NCBI GenBank assembly: GCA_019448215.1
Contig: CP080408.1
Location: 1,736,001-1,800,000, forward strand
DNA length: 64,000 nucleotides
Source: Thalassovita mediterranea
GTDB taxonomy: Bacteria > Pseudomonadota > Alphaproteobacteria > Caulobacterales > Hyphomonadaceae
Reading direction: 5' to 3'
Below, piece by piece: positions 37,613 through 46,897 of the stretch. The notes beneath the pieces were generated by a model, which saw only the letters and a list, made by a program, of their open reading frames with translations, was not told the DNA's origin and made no database searches. Numbering within the stretch: position 1 is the stretch's first letter; the number at the start of each line of letters is the position of its first letter. The position numbers were made by a program, and so were the translations under genes.

Positions 37613-38890
37613 CTACTCCGCTGCGCGCAGCGTTTCGCCGCTCCCTTCCATGATCAGCGCCTTCTGCTTGTGCGTGAAGGCGTGGAGCTTGTTCATATAG
37701 TCGAGGCGGCCATAGTCGCGTCCGACGCCGTGCATCTTGTCGAACCAGTCATCCTCGCCCAGCATCTCGCCAAGGCGCGGGGCGTTGCGAGCCATCATCT
37801 GCGGGTCAACTTTCTTGGGCTCAAGGCTTCGCAGGATGCCGCGATTGAAATGCCAGTGCAGCGTCACTCTCTCGCCCGGCTCTGTGCGGTCGCCCTGCCA
37901 GTGCCAGACCCCATGCGTGAAGAAGACGACCGAGCCTTTCGGCATTTCGACGGGCACGCCCTGGTCCAGCCCTTCACCGGGCCTTGGTGCGCGGCGCATC
38001 TTGTGGCTGCCGGGCACAATGACGGTTGGCCCTGACGCTTCGGTCCAGTCTTCGAAGGCCCAGACGCCGACGCCCGTCATGGCGAACTCCGGATAGGGCT
38101 CCGGCACATGCGCATAGTCGGTGTGCATGGGGATCGTACCCGGTCCTGTCCCCCTTATGATCGCCGAGAGTGACCCGATAACGGCCCCGCGCCCAAGAGA
38201 CGCATCAATCAGGGTCATCAGCTGCGGGTGCTGTGCCAACAGCTCAAACTCACGCCCATGGTAGAGCATCCATTGCAGCGCGAACCGGTGATACGGCGCT
38301 GTCGCCCTGAAGACGGCCTCACGGATCTCGTCGGCGAAATCGTCTGAAATCGCATTCTCGATGATGGTGTAGCCGTTCTCCTCCATCTCACGCACCTTGC
38401 CGAGCAGGCCCTGACGCGCTGCGCGATGGTGGAGGTCCGGATTCTCGACGGTCATGGTGCCCATATGGTCGTGCAGCATGGTCAGCAGCATCTGAGCCTC
38501 GTCGCCCGCTATAGCGCCTTTGACCCGAACGCAGTCCTTTCCGAACATCTGGCGTGCTTCGCGCCACATATGCTCTCTCGCCCCCGGCGCGAGCAGGCCG
38601 ACATGCTGCGCCATGGTCAGCGCCGCCTGATAGTCACCCTCAACAAGGCAGTCGGCATTTTCGTTGGCGCCGCGTGCCACGCTGATACTGTCGCCATCAA
38701 AGCTCGCCTGCCAGGATGCGACATTGCCGGGAAGATTGAGGTGAGGCGGTGCGTCGGTGAACACGCCGCTGATCGAGAAAGGCCCCGACAGCCGTGTCTT
38801 TCGTTCAGCGGTTTCGCGCTCCAGCCAGGACTTCGCTTCAGATAGCCAGGCGCCCGAAAGAAACTCTACGTGATGGGGTAGTGTGATCAT
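37613..38890 (-). CDS. SCP2-like / phytanoyl-CoA dioxygenase-family fusion protein
   Basis: 425 residues from ATG 38890, which follows CAGGAGG. The first 145 residues look like a sterol-carrier (SCP2-type) lipid-binding domain (DCLVEGDYQAALTMAQ, CVRVKGAIAGDEAQMLLTML). From about 165 onward it is a PhyH-family Fe(II)/2-oxoglutarate oxygenase: the metal His and Asp in MHTDYAHVPEPYPEF, and the distal His and 2-oxoglutarate Arg near HWQGDRTEPGERVTLHWHF. A lipid-like substrate held by the first domain is an attractive reading, but inferred. Confidence 0.82.
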   Translation of the reverse strand: MITLPHHVEFLSGAWLSEAKSWLERETAERKTRLSGPFSISGVFTDAPPHLNLPGNVASWQASFDGDSISVARGANENADCLVEGDYQAALTMAQHVGLLAPGAREHMWREARQMFGKDCVRVKGAIAGDEAQMLLTMLHDHMGTMTVENPDLHHRAARQGLLGKVREMEENGYTIIENAISDDFADEIREAVFRATAPYHRFALQWMLYHGREFELLAQHPQLMTLIDASLGRGAVIGSLSAIIRGTGPGTIPMHTDYAHVPEPYPEFAMTGVGVWAFEDWTEASGPTVIVPGSHKMRRAPRPGEGLDQGVPVEMPKGSVVFFTHGVWHWQGDRTEPGERVTLHWHFNRGILRSLEPKKVDPQMMARNAPRLGEMLGEDDWFDKMHGVGRDYGRLDYMNKLHAFTHKQKALIMEGSGETLRAAE

Positions 38891-39063
38891 GCCAATCCTC
38901 CTGTGCGGCGCTTCTCGCGGCCGGGAATTGAGTGGCAAGACCCAGCGTCTACGGGCGCTTTGGCAGGAGGTTCAACCGAAGAGATAAAACGGTCAAGCAT
39001 GACGCAGCGTCGGCAGGGCCGCCGCGCGGAAAGCTTAGATGGCTACTCTGGCGAAGGTTCAGA

Positions 39064-40203
39064 CTAGTTGTCGGGCGACGAAAGGCGGCGTTCTATCCGG
39101 CCGACGAGCTCACCCACTGCTTGAATCGTTGCGTCGGTGTAGAGGTTCGTATTCACGATCAGGACTGTGTCTTCCTGCGGTACCAGCTCAACATGCGACA
39201 GCCACATCGTGTTGGAGCCGCGATGGGCGTAGACCCGGCCAAGCTCGTCGCGGCTACCGATGCCCCAGCCCATGGCGTAATCGGCGTCTTCATCCGGCCA
39301 CGGCGCTAGCAGCTTCTCGCGCGTGCCCAAGGTCATGAGGTCGCTTTCCTCGTCCATGAACGTGGCAAGCAGTCGAAGGTGGCTGTCTATCGTGGCGTGC
39401 GCCGTGCCTGCAGGTCCAAGCGCCGGCGGATTGTCTGCCCCGCTGCCCCGGCCGGCGGAGACCTTGAAGCCGAACACGGTATTATGTCCGACCGGCCCCG
39501 ACTGCGGCGCGCCGAAGCCCCAGCCATCAGCCCAGTCGCTGCCTTCGGCTTCAAAGACCATCTCGCGGATCGCATCTTCCCAGCTCATGCCTGTGATCAC
39601 TTCGATAGCCGACCCGGCAATGATGTAATTGAGATTGCTGTACTCGAACGTCCCAATTTCTCCGGGTGGAGGTTCGGCAAGCCGTGCGCGGACAGTTTCC
39701 AGTCGCTGCTCTGTCAGAGGGCTATCATCGCTGGCGCGAGACAGCAGCCAGACCGGGCCGACCTGACCGGCGCCGGAACGGTGCGCGAAGAGGTCTTCAA
39801 TGGTGACGTCGGTCCAAGCCGGATCAATCGAGCTCGCCTGACCCTCAAACAGCGAAGCGACAGATGCGCCCCATTCGGCCTGTCCCTCTTCCACGAGGCG
39901 CGCATAGAGAAGGGCTGTCAGCGCCTTGGTGTTGGAGCCTATGTGCCAGGCAGCGTCTTTCGTGATGGACGTGTCTGAATTCGAGCTTTCCGTTCCTGCG
40001 AGGGCAATGACCGGCTCGTTGCCAACCTCAAGGACACCCGCGCCAAGGGCGATCAGGCCGTACTCCTTGTGGATCTCGGTGACCTGCTCATCCAGCCAGT
40101 CTTGCGTGACCGGCGCGGCCAGGGCTGGGGCGGATAAAAGGCTGAGCGCGCCAGCGAGGGCTGCGAACTTTCGGAGTGGAAAGGGCAGGGTGCGCCCCGC
40201 CAT
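39064..40203 (-). CDS. serine hydrolase, beta-lactamase (class C)-like
   Basis: 379 residues. A signal peptide (about 1-30, ending SAPALAAP) directs export. The SxxK motif SNTK lies in HIGSNTKALTALL, the YxN motif in YSNLNYI, and a HRGSNT stretch near the C-terminus replaces KTG. These are the elements of the family that includes AmpC, esterases and D-aminopeptidases. The ATG shares one base with the stop of the Lrp-type gene (TGATG), so it is translated with it. Substrate unknown. Confidence 0.88.
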   Translation of the reverse strand: MAGRTLPFPLRKFAALAGALSLLSAPALAAPVTQDWLDEQVTEIHKEYGLIALGAGVLEVGNEPVIALAGTESSNSDTSITKDAAWHIGSNTKALTALLYARLVEEGQAEWGASVASLFEGQASSIDPAWTDVTIEDLFAHRSGAGQVGPVWLLSRASDDSPLTEQRLETVRARLAEPPPGEIGTFEYSNLNYIIAGSAIEVITGMSWEDAIREMVFEAEGSDWADGWGFGAPQSGPVGHNTVFGFKVSAGRGSGADNPPALGPAGTAHATIDSHLRLLATFMDEESDLMTLGTREKLLAPWPDEDADYAMGWGIGSRDELGRVYAHRGSNTMWLSHVELVPQEDTVLIVNTNLYTDATIQAVGELVGRIERRLSSPDN

Positions 40204-40697
40204 CAGCTTGCCGGAACGTAGTCGCTGACGAGGCCGAGCGGTAGGGCGGTGGTGCGCTTGGCAATATTGATCACGATGCGCGACTGCACGTCCGAAACAA
40301 GGCCGGACCCAAGCAGCTTCTCACGCAGGAACGTGTCGTAGGCATGCATGTCGGTCGTCGTGATGCGGATCACATAGTCGACAGCGCCCGTTACCGTCAT
40401 ACATTCAAGAACCTCGGCCCATTTGAGGACGAGGGCTTCGAACTTGGCGAGGTTTTCCTTGCTCGGCAGCGCCAGCTTCACGCTCGCGACGACTTCGAAG
40501 CCAAGACCCAGAGCGTCGCGGTCGAGCAGGGTGACGCGGCCACGGATGATGCCCGCTTCTTCCATGCGCTTGATGCGGCGCCAGCAGGGAGACGACGACA
40601 GACCCACACGGTCTGCGATCTCGGCGACAGAGAGGGCGGCGTCTTTCTGAATCAGGTCCAGAATCTTTGCGTCGATGGCGTCAAGTGATTGGGGCAA
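40203..40697 (-). CDS. Lrp/AsnC family transcriptional regulator, TTG start
   Basis: 164 residues from TTG 40697, 5 nt after GGGAG. An N-terminal helix-turn-helix (LIQKDAALSVAEIADRVGLSSSPCWRRIKRMEEAGII) is followed by the RAM/AsnC ligand domain (LECMTVTGAVDYVIRITTTDMHAYDTFLREKL). Lrp-type proteins sense amino acids. It is divergent from the indolepyruvate:ferredoxin oxidoreductase gene, an aromatic amino acid catabolic enzyme, and is its probable regulator. Confidence 0.93.
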   Translation of the reverse strand: MPQSLDAIDAKILDLIQKDAALSVAEIADRVGLSSSPCWRRIKRMEEAGIIRGRVTLLDRDALGLGFEVVASVKLALPSKENLAKFEALVLKWAEVLECMTVTGAVDYVIRITTTDMHAYDTFLREKLLGSGLVSDVQSRIVINIAKRTTALPLGLVSDYVPAS

Positions 40698-40769
40698 TTT
40701 TTCTCCCTATGCGCGCTCTAAAATGGAACAACTTGCCTGTTCTTACGCTATATACGGCAATATGGGCAA

Positions 40770-40789
40770 GCATTTTCGGCGAAAAATGC
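40770..40789. promoter_or_regulatory. palindrome between the Lrp gene and the oxidoreductase gene
   Basis: GCATTTT (40770-40776) and AAAATGC (40783-40789) form a 7-bp inverted repeat with a 6-nt centre inside the A/T-rich 129-nt divergent intergenic region. It fits a binding site of the Lrp-type regulator encoded alongside. Binding is inferred. Confidence 0.5.
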
Positions 40790-40826
40790 AAATAATATAG
40801 CTTCAAAGCTTTATGGGAGCCGTTCT

Positions 40827-43800
40827 TTGGAACACCGCGAAGTCACGCTGAACGATAAATACGATCTTGTCGAGGGTCATGCCTACATGACGGGTATCCA
40901 GGCGCTGGTGCGCCTGCCGCTTGATCAGAAGCGCCTCGACCTTGAGGCCGGGCACAATACGGCCGGCTTTATTTCCGGCTATCGCGGCTCGCCGCTCGGT
41001 GGCTATGACCAGCAGCTTCGCGCTGCCGGCAAGTGGCTGGACAAGTATGAGATCGAGTTCTGGGAAGGTCTCAATGAGGACCTAGGCGCAACGGCTGTCT
41101 GGGGCTCGCAGCAGCTTGGTCTTTTCCCGGGTGCGAAGCGCGACGGCCTGTTCGGCATCTGGTACGGCAAGGCGCCGGGCGTTGACCGCACGGGCGACGC
41201 TTTCAAGCACGCCAACGCAGCCGGCACCTCCCGTCTCGGCGGTGTCCTCGCCATCTGCGGCGACGACCACACCTGCAAATCATCCACGCTTCCATCGCAG
41301 TCTGAATATGCGATGCGCGACGCGGAAATCCCTGTCCTGAACCCGGCCTCCATTCAGGATGTGCTGGACTACGGCATTCACGGCTGGGCGATGAGCCGCT
41401 TCTCCGGTGCATGGACCTCCCTGATCGCGCTCGCCGATACGATGGACTCCGGCGCGGTCGTCGATGTCACGCTGAACCGCCTCAACCTTATCAAGCCGGA
41501 CTTCGAATTCCCCGAAAGCGGCGTCCACATGCGCCGCGGCGACAATCCGATCGAGAAAGAGCGCCGCCTTCGCGAGGTGAAACTGCCAGCGGCACAGGCC
41601 TGGGTCCGCGCAAACCAGCTCGACCATGTGCTCGTCCCGTCGCCAAAGCCGCGCGTCGGTATCATCACCACAGGTCAGGCTGCCCGCGACATCTTCGAGG
41701 CGCTTGCCGCGATTGGCATCACGCCAGAAGAAGCTGGCCGTCTCGGCATCAGCGTCTTCAAGGTTGCGATGCCTTGGCCGCTGGAGCCGACCCGTATCCG
41801 TGAATTCTGTAAGGGCCTCGAGCGCGTTCTCGTGATCGAGCACAAGCGCCCGCTGATCGAAGAGCAGCTTCGCTCCGTTCTCTACAGCCTGCCCGACAAT
41901 GAGCGTCCTTTCATCGAAGGCAAGCAGGACCGTTTCGGCAAGCCGCTGCTCAGCCAGGTGTCTTCCATTCCGGTCCCGGAAATGGCGCATGCGCTCGTCG
42001 GCGCTGTGCCTGGCGAATGGGACAAGTCCGCCGCAGACCGCTACTTCCAGCGCGTCGGCGCCGCCGGTCAGGCCGCGCAGTCGAATGCGTCGCCAACTGT
42101 CCGCACGCCGCACTATTGTTCGGGCTGCCCGCACAATACGTCGACCACCGTGCCGGAAGGCTCGCGCGCGCTTGCCGGTATCGGCTGCCACTACATGGCG
42201 AACTTCATGCCGGACCGTAAGACCGACATGACCAGCCAGATGGGCGGCGAAGGCGTTGCCTGGATCGGCCAGTATTTCGCGACCGACGAAGACCACATGT
42301 TCGTCAATCTCGGCGATGGCACCTATTCGCACTCTGGTTCGCTTGCCATTCGCGCTGCGGTGACCTCCGGCGCGAACATGACCTACAAGATCCTCTACAA
42401 TGACGCCGTCGCGATGACGGGCGGCCAGACCGTCGAGTCCGGCCAGACCCCGGTCGATATCGCCCAACAGGTCGAGGCCGAAGGCGTGAAGACGATCGTC
42501 GTCGTGACCGAGGACCCGACCCGTTATGCAGGCGTAAAAGGCCTGCCGCGTTCGGTGAAGATCTATGACCGCGAAGAGCTCGATGACGTGCAGAAAATGC
42601 TGCGCGACACCAAGGGCGTCTCCGTCATGATCTATGACCAGGTCTGCGCAACCGAGAAGCGCCGCCGCTCCAAGCGCGGCCTGCGTGAACCGGACCGCGT
42701 GCGCGTGATGATCAACCAGGAAGTCTGCGAAGGCTGCGGTGACTGCTCGATCAAGTCCAACTGTCTCTCAGTTGAGCCGGTCGAGACTGAACTTGGGCGC
42801 AAGCGCCGCATCAACCAGTCGACCTGTAACACTGACCTTTCCTGCCTCCGCGGCTTCTGCCCGAGCTTTGTAACCATCAAGGATGCACACTTCGCAGCTG
42901 AAGACGCACCGGTTCTCGATGTAGATGCATCGAACCTGCCGCTGCCGGACCTGCCACCTGTCGCCCAGCCATGGAACATCCTGTTCACCGGCGTCGGCGG
43001 CACGGGCGTTACGACCGTGGCGGCTGTGCTCGCCATGGCGGCGCATGTTGACGGCAATGCAGCCTCATCGCTCGACATGACCGGCCTTGCCCAGAAGGGC
43101 GGCCCTGTGCTCTCGCATCTTCGCTTTGCGCGTGAGCCGGACATGATCTCGACAGGCCGCGTGCCACCGGCTTCCGCCGATGCCATCATCGGCTGCGACC
43201 TTGTCGTGGCGGCTGGCGGCGACGCCATCTCGCTCATGGATGTCAGCCGGACGCATGTGACGGCAAACGCTGACGTGACGCCGACCAGCGAGTTCATCCG
43301 CGACCGGTCCAAGACCTTTGAAAGCCAGCTTCTCGCCGCCCGCGTGAAGCGTCAGGCCAAGGATTTTGGCTCTATCGACGCTGAATCGCTCGCCCTCGGC
43401 TATCTCAACGACGCGATCTACACGAACATGATCATGGTCGGTTACGCCTGGCAGAAGGGCCTCGTGCCCGTCTCGCTTCGCGGTCTCTACCGCGCCATCA
43501 AGCTCAATGGCGTGAAGATCGAAGAGAACATGAAGGCCTTCGACGTTGGCCGGATTGCAGCTGTTGACCCGGACCGTCTTGAGCAGACCTCGGACCCTCG
43601 CGGCGATGTCGCCCCGATGACGCTGGACCAGATCATCGAGAACCGCGCAGAGCGCCTGACGGCCTACCAGAACGAAGCCTATGCGCAGAAGTATCGCGAC
43701 CTCGTTGCAAAAGTCCGCAAGGACGAAGAAGCAGCAGGCCTTGGCGAGGGCTTCACTGCAGCCGTTGCGAAATTCGCCTTCAAGCTCATGGCCTATAAGG

Positions 43801-44285
43801 ATGAGTATGAAGTCGCGCGTCTCTACACTGACGGCTCGTTCGAGAAGAAGCTTCGCGAAACCTTCCACGGTGGCAAGATCAGCTATCTGATGGCGCCGCC
43901 GCTGATCGCGAAGAAGGACTCCAACGGTCATCTCAAGAAAAAGCCGTTCGGCCCATGGATGAAAACGGTCTTCAGTATGATGCGCCGCTTCAAGGGTCTT
44001 CGCGGCACGGCCTTCGACCCGTTCGGCTATACCGAGGAGCGCAAGATGGAGCGCGGTCTCCGCGACACCTATCTTGAGCGCGTCGCCGACATGTCAGGCA
44101 AGCTGACCAAGAAGAACCATGAGCTTGCCATCGCGATTGCGTCCATCCCGGACGAGATCCGCGGCTATGGCCACGTCAAGGAAGCTTCCGTCGAAGCGGC
44201 AAAAGGCCATGAGGCAGAGCTTCTGCAGAACTGGCCGGAAGGCGGCATGCCGAAGCAGAAGAAGACGCTGATCGCGGCTGAATAA
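40827..44285 (+). CDS. indolepyruvate ferredoxin oxidoreductase, fused large enzyme
   Basis: 1152 residues from TTG 40827, 8 nt after GGGAG. Domain order: pyrimidine-binding N-terminal part (TGIQALVRLPLDQ), the thiamine diphosphate domain (YCSGCPHNTSTTVPEGS and GDGTYSHSG), a 4Fe-4S ferredoxin-like region (NQEVCEGCGDCSIKSNC, CNTDLSCLRGFCPSF), and the gamma domain (NILFTGVGGTGVTTVAAVLA). It oxidatively decarboxylates aryl-2-keto acids to acyl-CoA with ferredoxin as acceptor, in aromatic or branched amino acid breakdown. Such alpha/gamma fusions are known in proteobacteria. A strong terminator follows. Confidence 0.93.
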   Translation: MEHREVTLNDKYDLVEGHAYMTGIQALVRLPLDQKRLDLEAGHNTAGFISGYRGSPLGGYDQQLRAAGKWLDKYEIEFWEGLNEDLGATAVWGSQQLGLFPGAKRDGLFGIWYGKAPGVDRTGDAFKHANAAGTSRLGGVLAICGDDHTCKSSTLPSQSEYAMRDAEIPVLNPASIQDVLDYGIHGWAMSRFSGAWTSLIALADTMDSGAVVDVTLNRLNLIKPDFEFPESGVHMRRGDNPIEKERRLREVKLPAAQAWVRANQLDHVLVPSPKPRVGIITTGQAARDIFEALAAIGITPEEAGRLGISVFKVAMPWPLEPTRIREFCKGLERVLVIEHKRPLIEEQLRSVLYSLPDNERPFIEGKQDRFGKPLLSQVSSIPVPEMAHALVGAVPGEWDKSAADRYFQRVGAAGQAAQSNASPTVRTPHYCSGCPHNTSTTVPEGSRALAGIGCHYMANFMPDRKTDMTSQMGGEGVAWIGQYFATDEDHMFVNLGDGTYSHSGSLAIRAAVTSGANMTYKILYNDAVAMTGGQTVESGQTPVDIAQQVEAEGVKTIVVVTEDPTRYAGVKGLPRSVKIYDREELDDVQKMLRDTKGVSVMIYDQVCATEKRRRSKRGLREPDRVRVMINQEVCEGCGDCSIKSNCLSVEPVETELGRKRRINQSTCNTDLSCLRGFCPSFVTIKDAHFAAEDAPVLDVDASNLPLPDLPPVAQPWNILFTGVGGTGVTTVAAVLAMAAHVDGNAASSLDMTGLAQKGGPVLSHLRFAREPDMISTGRVPPASADAIIGCDLVVAAGGDAISLMDVSRTHVTANADVTPTSEFIRDRSKTFESQLLAARVKRQAKDFGSIDAESLALGYLNDAIYTNMIMVGYAWQKGLVPVSLRGLYRAIKLNGVKIEENMKAFDVGRIAAVDPDRLEQTSDPRGDVAPMTLDQIIENRAERLTAYQNEAYAQKYRDLVAKVRKDEEAAGLGEGFTAAVAKFAFKLMAYKDEYEVARLYTDGSFEKKLRETFHGGKISYLMAPPLIAKKDSNGHLKKKPFGPWMKTVFSMMRRFKGLRGTAFDPFGYTEERKMERGLRDTYLERVADMSGKLTKKNHELAIAIASIPDEIRGYGHVKEASVEAAKGHEAELLQNWPEGGMPKQKKTLIAAE

Positions 44286-44310
44286 GCCTGGCCAACCAAA
44301 CCAATATGAG

Positions 44311-44345
44311 AAGGCCGCTTCCGGTAGATGGAGGCGGCCTTTTTC
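44311..44345 (+). terminator. rho-independent terminator of the oxidoreductase gene
   Basis: A 12-bp stem with one wobble pair (AAGGCCGCTTCC with GGAGGCGGCCTT) is followed by a T tract (TTTTTC). Confidence 0.9.
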
Positions 44346-44351
44346 TTTCGG

Positions 44352-44741
44352 TCAGCTCGCGACGCTGACGATGACTTCGAGCACATTAGCGCTGCTCTCC
44401 AGCGCCGCAAGTTCTGCGTAGAGCGACGCGGCGGCAATGTCCTTGCTGATCGCGCTGACCTGCCCGGCCGCGTTCAGCGTCATGATGGTCAGCGTCAGCA
44501 CCCGCGCAGATGTATCAAGAACACCGTCAGCCACCTCGATCGGAAACTTGCCGACATGGTAGGCGCCTTTACCGACGGCGTATGCGCCGCGCCCGGTATA
44601 GTAGAGGCCTGTGCCAGCCGCGCGCGTCCCGTGATAGGCGCCCTTGAAGGGCAGGGCGGCTGCTTCGCCTGTTACCTTGGCCACCGTGCAGCCTGATGTC
44701 AGTCCTGCGCCGACCAATACCGATGCGATCAGTCCCCTCAT
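44352..44741 (-). CDS. small lipoprotein, paralogue of the upstream gene
   Basis: 129 residues with a lipobox ending in GLTSGC. The middle has a glycine-tyrosine pattern TGLYYTGRGAYAVGKGAYHVG, and the C-terminus reads LAALESSANVLEVIVSVAS. The upstream lipoprotein has the same YYTGKGA element and the same type of ending (LDALSERDDVLDVYVD). The pair therefore looks like a tandem duplication downstream of lysS. It is convergent with the oxidoreductase gene. Function unknown. Confidence 0.7.
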   Translation of the reverse strand: MRGLIASVLVGAGLTSGCTVAKVTGEAAALPFKGAYHGTRAAGTGLYYTGRGAYAVGKGAYHVGKFPIEVADGVLDTSARVLTLTIMTLNAAGQVSAISKDIAAASLYAELAALESSANVLEVIVSVAS

Positions 44742-44836
44742 GCGCTTGCCCCCTCATTGCCCGCATGAAAACTGGCAGAAAGGTCTTCAGGCAGGCCTCG
44801 GAGATAGGCAGGTTTTATTGGTTAACCGGTGAGGGA

Positions 44837-45196
44837 TCAGGGCCTGTCGACATAGACGTCGAGGACATCGTCGCGCTCCGACAGGGCGTCCAGTTCGTCT
44901 TCCAGGGCGCGCGCCGGGATGATCCGGTCGCTGACATACATGTCGCCGCGATCGCGAAACCGCACGGTCAGCTTCAGCCGCCCGCGCTCCATATTGCCGA
45001 TATCATCGGCGACAGTGACGGGAACGCCATCGCCGCCCGAGACGAGGCCGACAGCGCCCTTGCCGGTATAGTAAACCGTCTTCCCGGCTAGTTCGACGCC
45101 GGACCCGATTGCCCCCACAGTCGCACCAGCGACACTGGCGGCAAGGCAGCCAGACAGGGCAAGAATAGCTAGCGGGGCAAGGATGAGCGCTTTCAT
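44837..45196 (-). CDS. small lipoprotein
   Basis: 119 residues from ATG 45196. The signal peptide ends in LALSGC. A glycine-rich segment (ASVAGATVGAIGSGVELAGKTVYYTGKGAVG) is followed by a beta-rich domain and the ending LDALSERDDVLDVYVDRP. It starts 10 nt after the lysS stop, so it probably shares the lysS transcript. It is a paralogue of the next gene downstream. No family recognised. Confidence 0.72.
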   Translation of the reverse strand: MKALILAPLAILALSGCLAASVAGATVGAIGSGVELAGKTVYYTGKGAVGLVSGGDGVPVTVADDIGNMERGRLKLTVRFRDRGDMYVSDRIIPARALEDELDALSERDDVLDVYVDRP

Positions 45197-45206
45197 GCGC
45201 TCAGTC

Positions 45207-46808
45207 TCAAGCCGATTCCGTGTCGCGCGCCAGCGCACCCTTGATCAGCCTTGCCGTCTCGTGGACGCCGTAGAGGGCTGCAAAGCCGCCAAAGCGCGGC
45301 CCCTGGCTCTGGCCCAGCAGCACCTCGTAAAGCGCCTTGAACCAGTCACGAAGGTTCTCGAATTCATGCGTCTTGCCGATTTCGAAGGTCAGGTTCTGGA
45401 GCGTCTCGGCATCGGCTTCGCCCTCAAGGGACGACAGGCGATTGGCGAGGTCCTCCATCGCGGCGCGCTCTTTCTCGTCAGGCGCACGGTAGACCTTCGT
45501 CGGCTTCACGAAGTCCTCGTAATAGCGGATCGCATAACCAGCGAGCTTGTCGAGGAAGGGATGGCTCTCAGGGCTGGCCTCAGGCGCATAGCGCGAGATG
45601 AAGTCCCAGAGCTGTTCCTTGGTCTCAGTGTTTGCGGCGCTGACGAGGTTGAGCAGCAGCGCGAAGGACACAGGCGTATCGCCTTCCGGCGGATTGCCGG
45701 AATGGATATGCCAGACAGGGTTCTCGATCTGGCGCGCTGCCTCTTCTTCCGGGTATTTCGACAGGAAGGTCAGATACTCATCGACCGCCTTCGGAATGAC
45801 GTCGAAATAGAGCTTCTTCGCAACGCGTGGCTTCTGGAACTGGAAGAGTGACAGGCTCTCCTGCGGCGCATAGGCCAGCCAGTCCTCGACCGAGATGCCA
45901 TTGCCCTTGGTCTTGGAAATCTTCTCGCCCTTCTCATCGAGGAAGAGCTCATAGACATATTGCTGCGGCGGCTGGCTGCCGAGGATCTTGCAGATCTTTG
46001 AATAGATCGGCGCATTGTCCTGGTGGTCCTTGCCGAACATCTCGAAGTCGACGCCGAGCGCGGCCCAGCGCATGCCGAAATCCGGCTTCCATTGCAGCTT
46101 GGTGGCGCCGCCCGTGACCGGGATGGTGACGTCTGTGCCGTCTTCATCCTCGAAAGTGATGGTGCCAGCCTTCGCGTCCGTAGCCTTCATTGGCACATAG
46201 AGCACGCGGCCCGTCGACGGTGAGATCGGTAGGAAGGGCGAGTAGGTCGCCTGACGCTCAGCGCCGAGCGTCGGCAGCATGACCGCCATGATCTCATCGA
46301 ACTTTTCGAGGGCCCGCAGCAGCGCCTCATCGAACACGCCGGTCTTGTAGAGCGTCGTCGCTGACTTGAACTCGTAGTCAAAACCGAAGCTGTCGAGGAA
46401 GGCGCAGAGGCGCGCGCCCATATGCGCGCCATAGCTTTCATGCGTGCCGAACGGGTCCGGCACCGCCGTCAGCGGCATCTGCATGTAGGCTTCAAGGTCT
46501 TTCGGGTTCGGCACCGTCGGCGGCACCTTGCGCATGCCGTCCATATCATCGGACACGCAGATCATGCGCGTTTCATACTTGCCGTCGGTCAGAGTCTCGA
46601 AGGCCGTGCGCACCATCGTCGTACGGACGACTTCACCGAACGTGCCGATATGAGGAAGGCCGGACGGGCCATAGCCGGTCTCGAACGTGACCGGGCCCTC
46701 TTTGGGTTTGCCCGCACGCTCCATATTCTCGAGCCGTTTCAGCAGCGCACGTGCCTGTTCAAAAGGCCAGGCCTTCGCCGTGTCTGCAAGCTCTGGAAGC
46801 GTGCTCAT
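45207..46808 (-). CDS. lysS: lysyl-tRNA synthetase, class I
   Basis: 533 residues from ATG 46808, behind GGAG. The class I signatures are intact: the HIGH motif as HIGT in [14 protein letters not shown] and KMSKS as KISKTKGNG. This is the archaeal-type LysRS found in most alphaproteobacteria, unrelated to the class II enzyme of E. coli. The Rossmann domain is followed by an alpha-helical anticodon-binding part. It charges tRNA-Lys in the cytosol. Confidence 0.97.
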   Translation of the reverse strand: MSTLPELADTAKAWPFEQARALLKRLENMERAGKPKEGPVTFETGYGPSGLPHIGTFGEVVRTTMVRTAFETLTDGKYETRMICVSDDMDGMRKVPPTVPNPKDLEAYMQMPLTAVPDPFGTHESYGAHMGARLCAFLDSFGFDYEFKSATTLYKTGVFDEALLRALEKFDEIMAVMLPTLGAERQATYSPFLPISPSTGRVLYVPMKATDAKAGTITFEDEDGTDVTIPVTGGATKLQWKPDFGMRWAALGVDFEMFGKDHQDNAPIYSKICKILGSQPPQQYVYELFLDEKGEKISKTKGNGISVEDWLAYAPQESLSLFQFQKPRVAKKLYFDVIPKAVDEYLTFLSKYPEEEAARQIENPVWHIHSGNPPEGDTPVSFALLLNLVSAANTETKEQLWDFISRYAPEASPESHPFLDKLAGYAIRYYEDFVKPTKVYRAPDEKERAAMEDLANRLSSLEGEADAETLQNLTFEIGKTHEFENLRDWFKALYEVLLGQSQGPRFGGFAALYGVHETARLIKGALARDTESA

Positions 46809-46897
46809 GATATCTCCACTCAAACCGGTGTTAAACTGTGGCGGAGGTAGAAGGGCAGGGACGTGCGGTCAAGCTGGCGCCGGCGTGGACGTGCAGG

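Noticed and set aside
41280-42467. 395-codon open frame on the minus strand
   Set aside because: Antisense to the indolepyruvate:ferredoxin oxidoreductase; the opposite frame has firm domain evidence.
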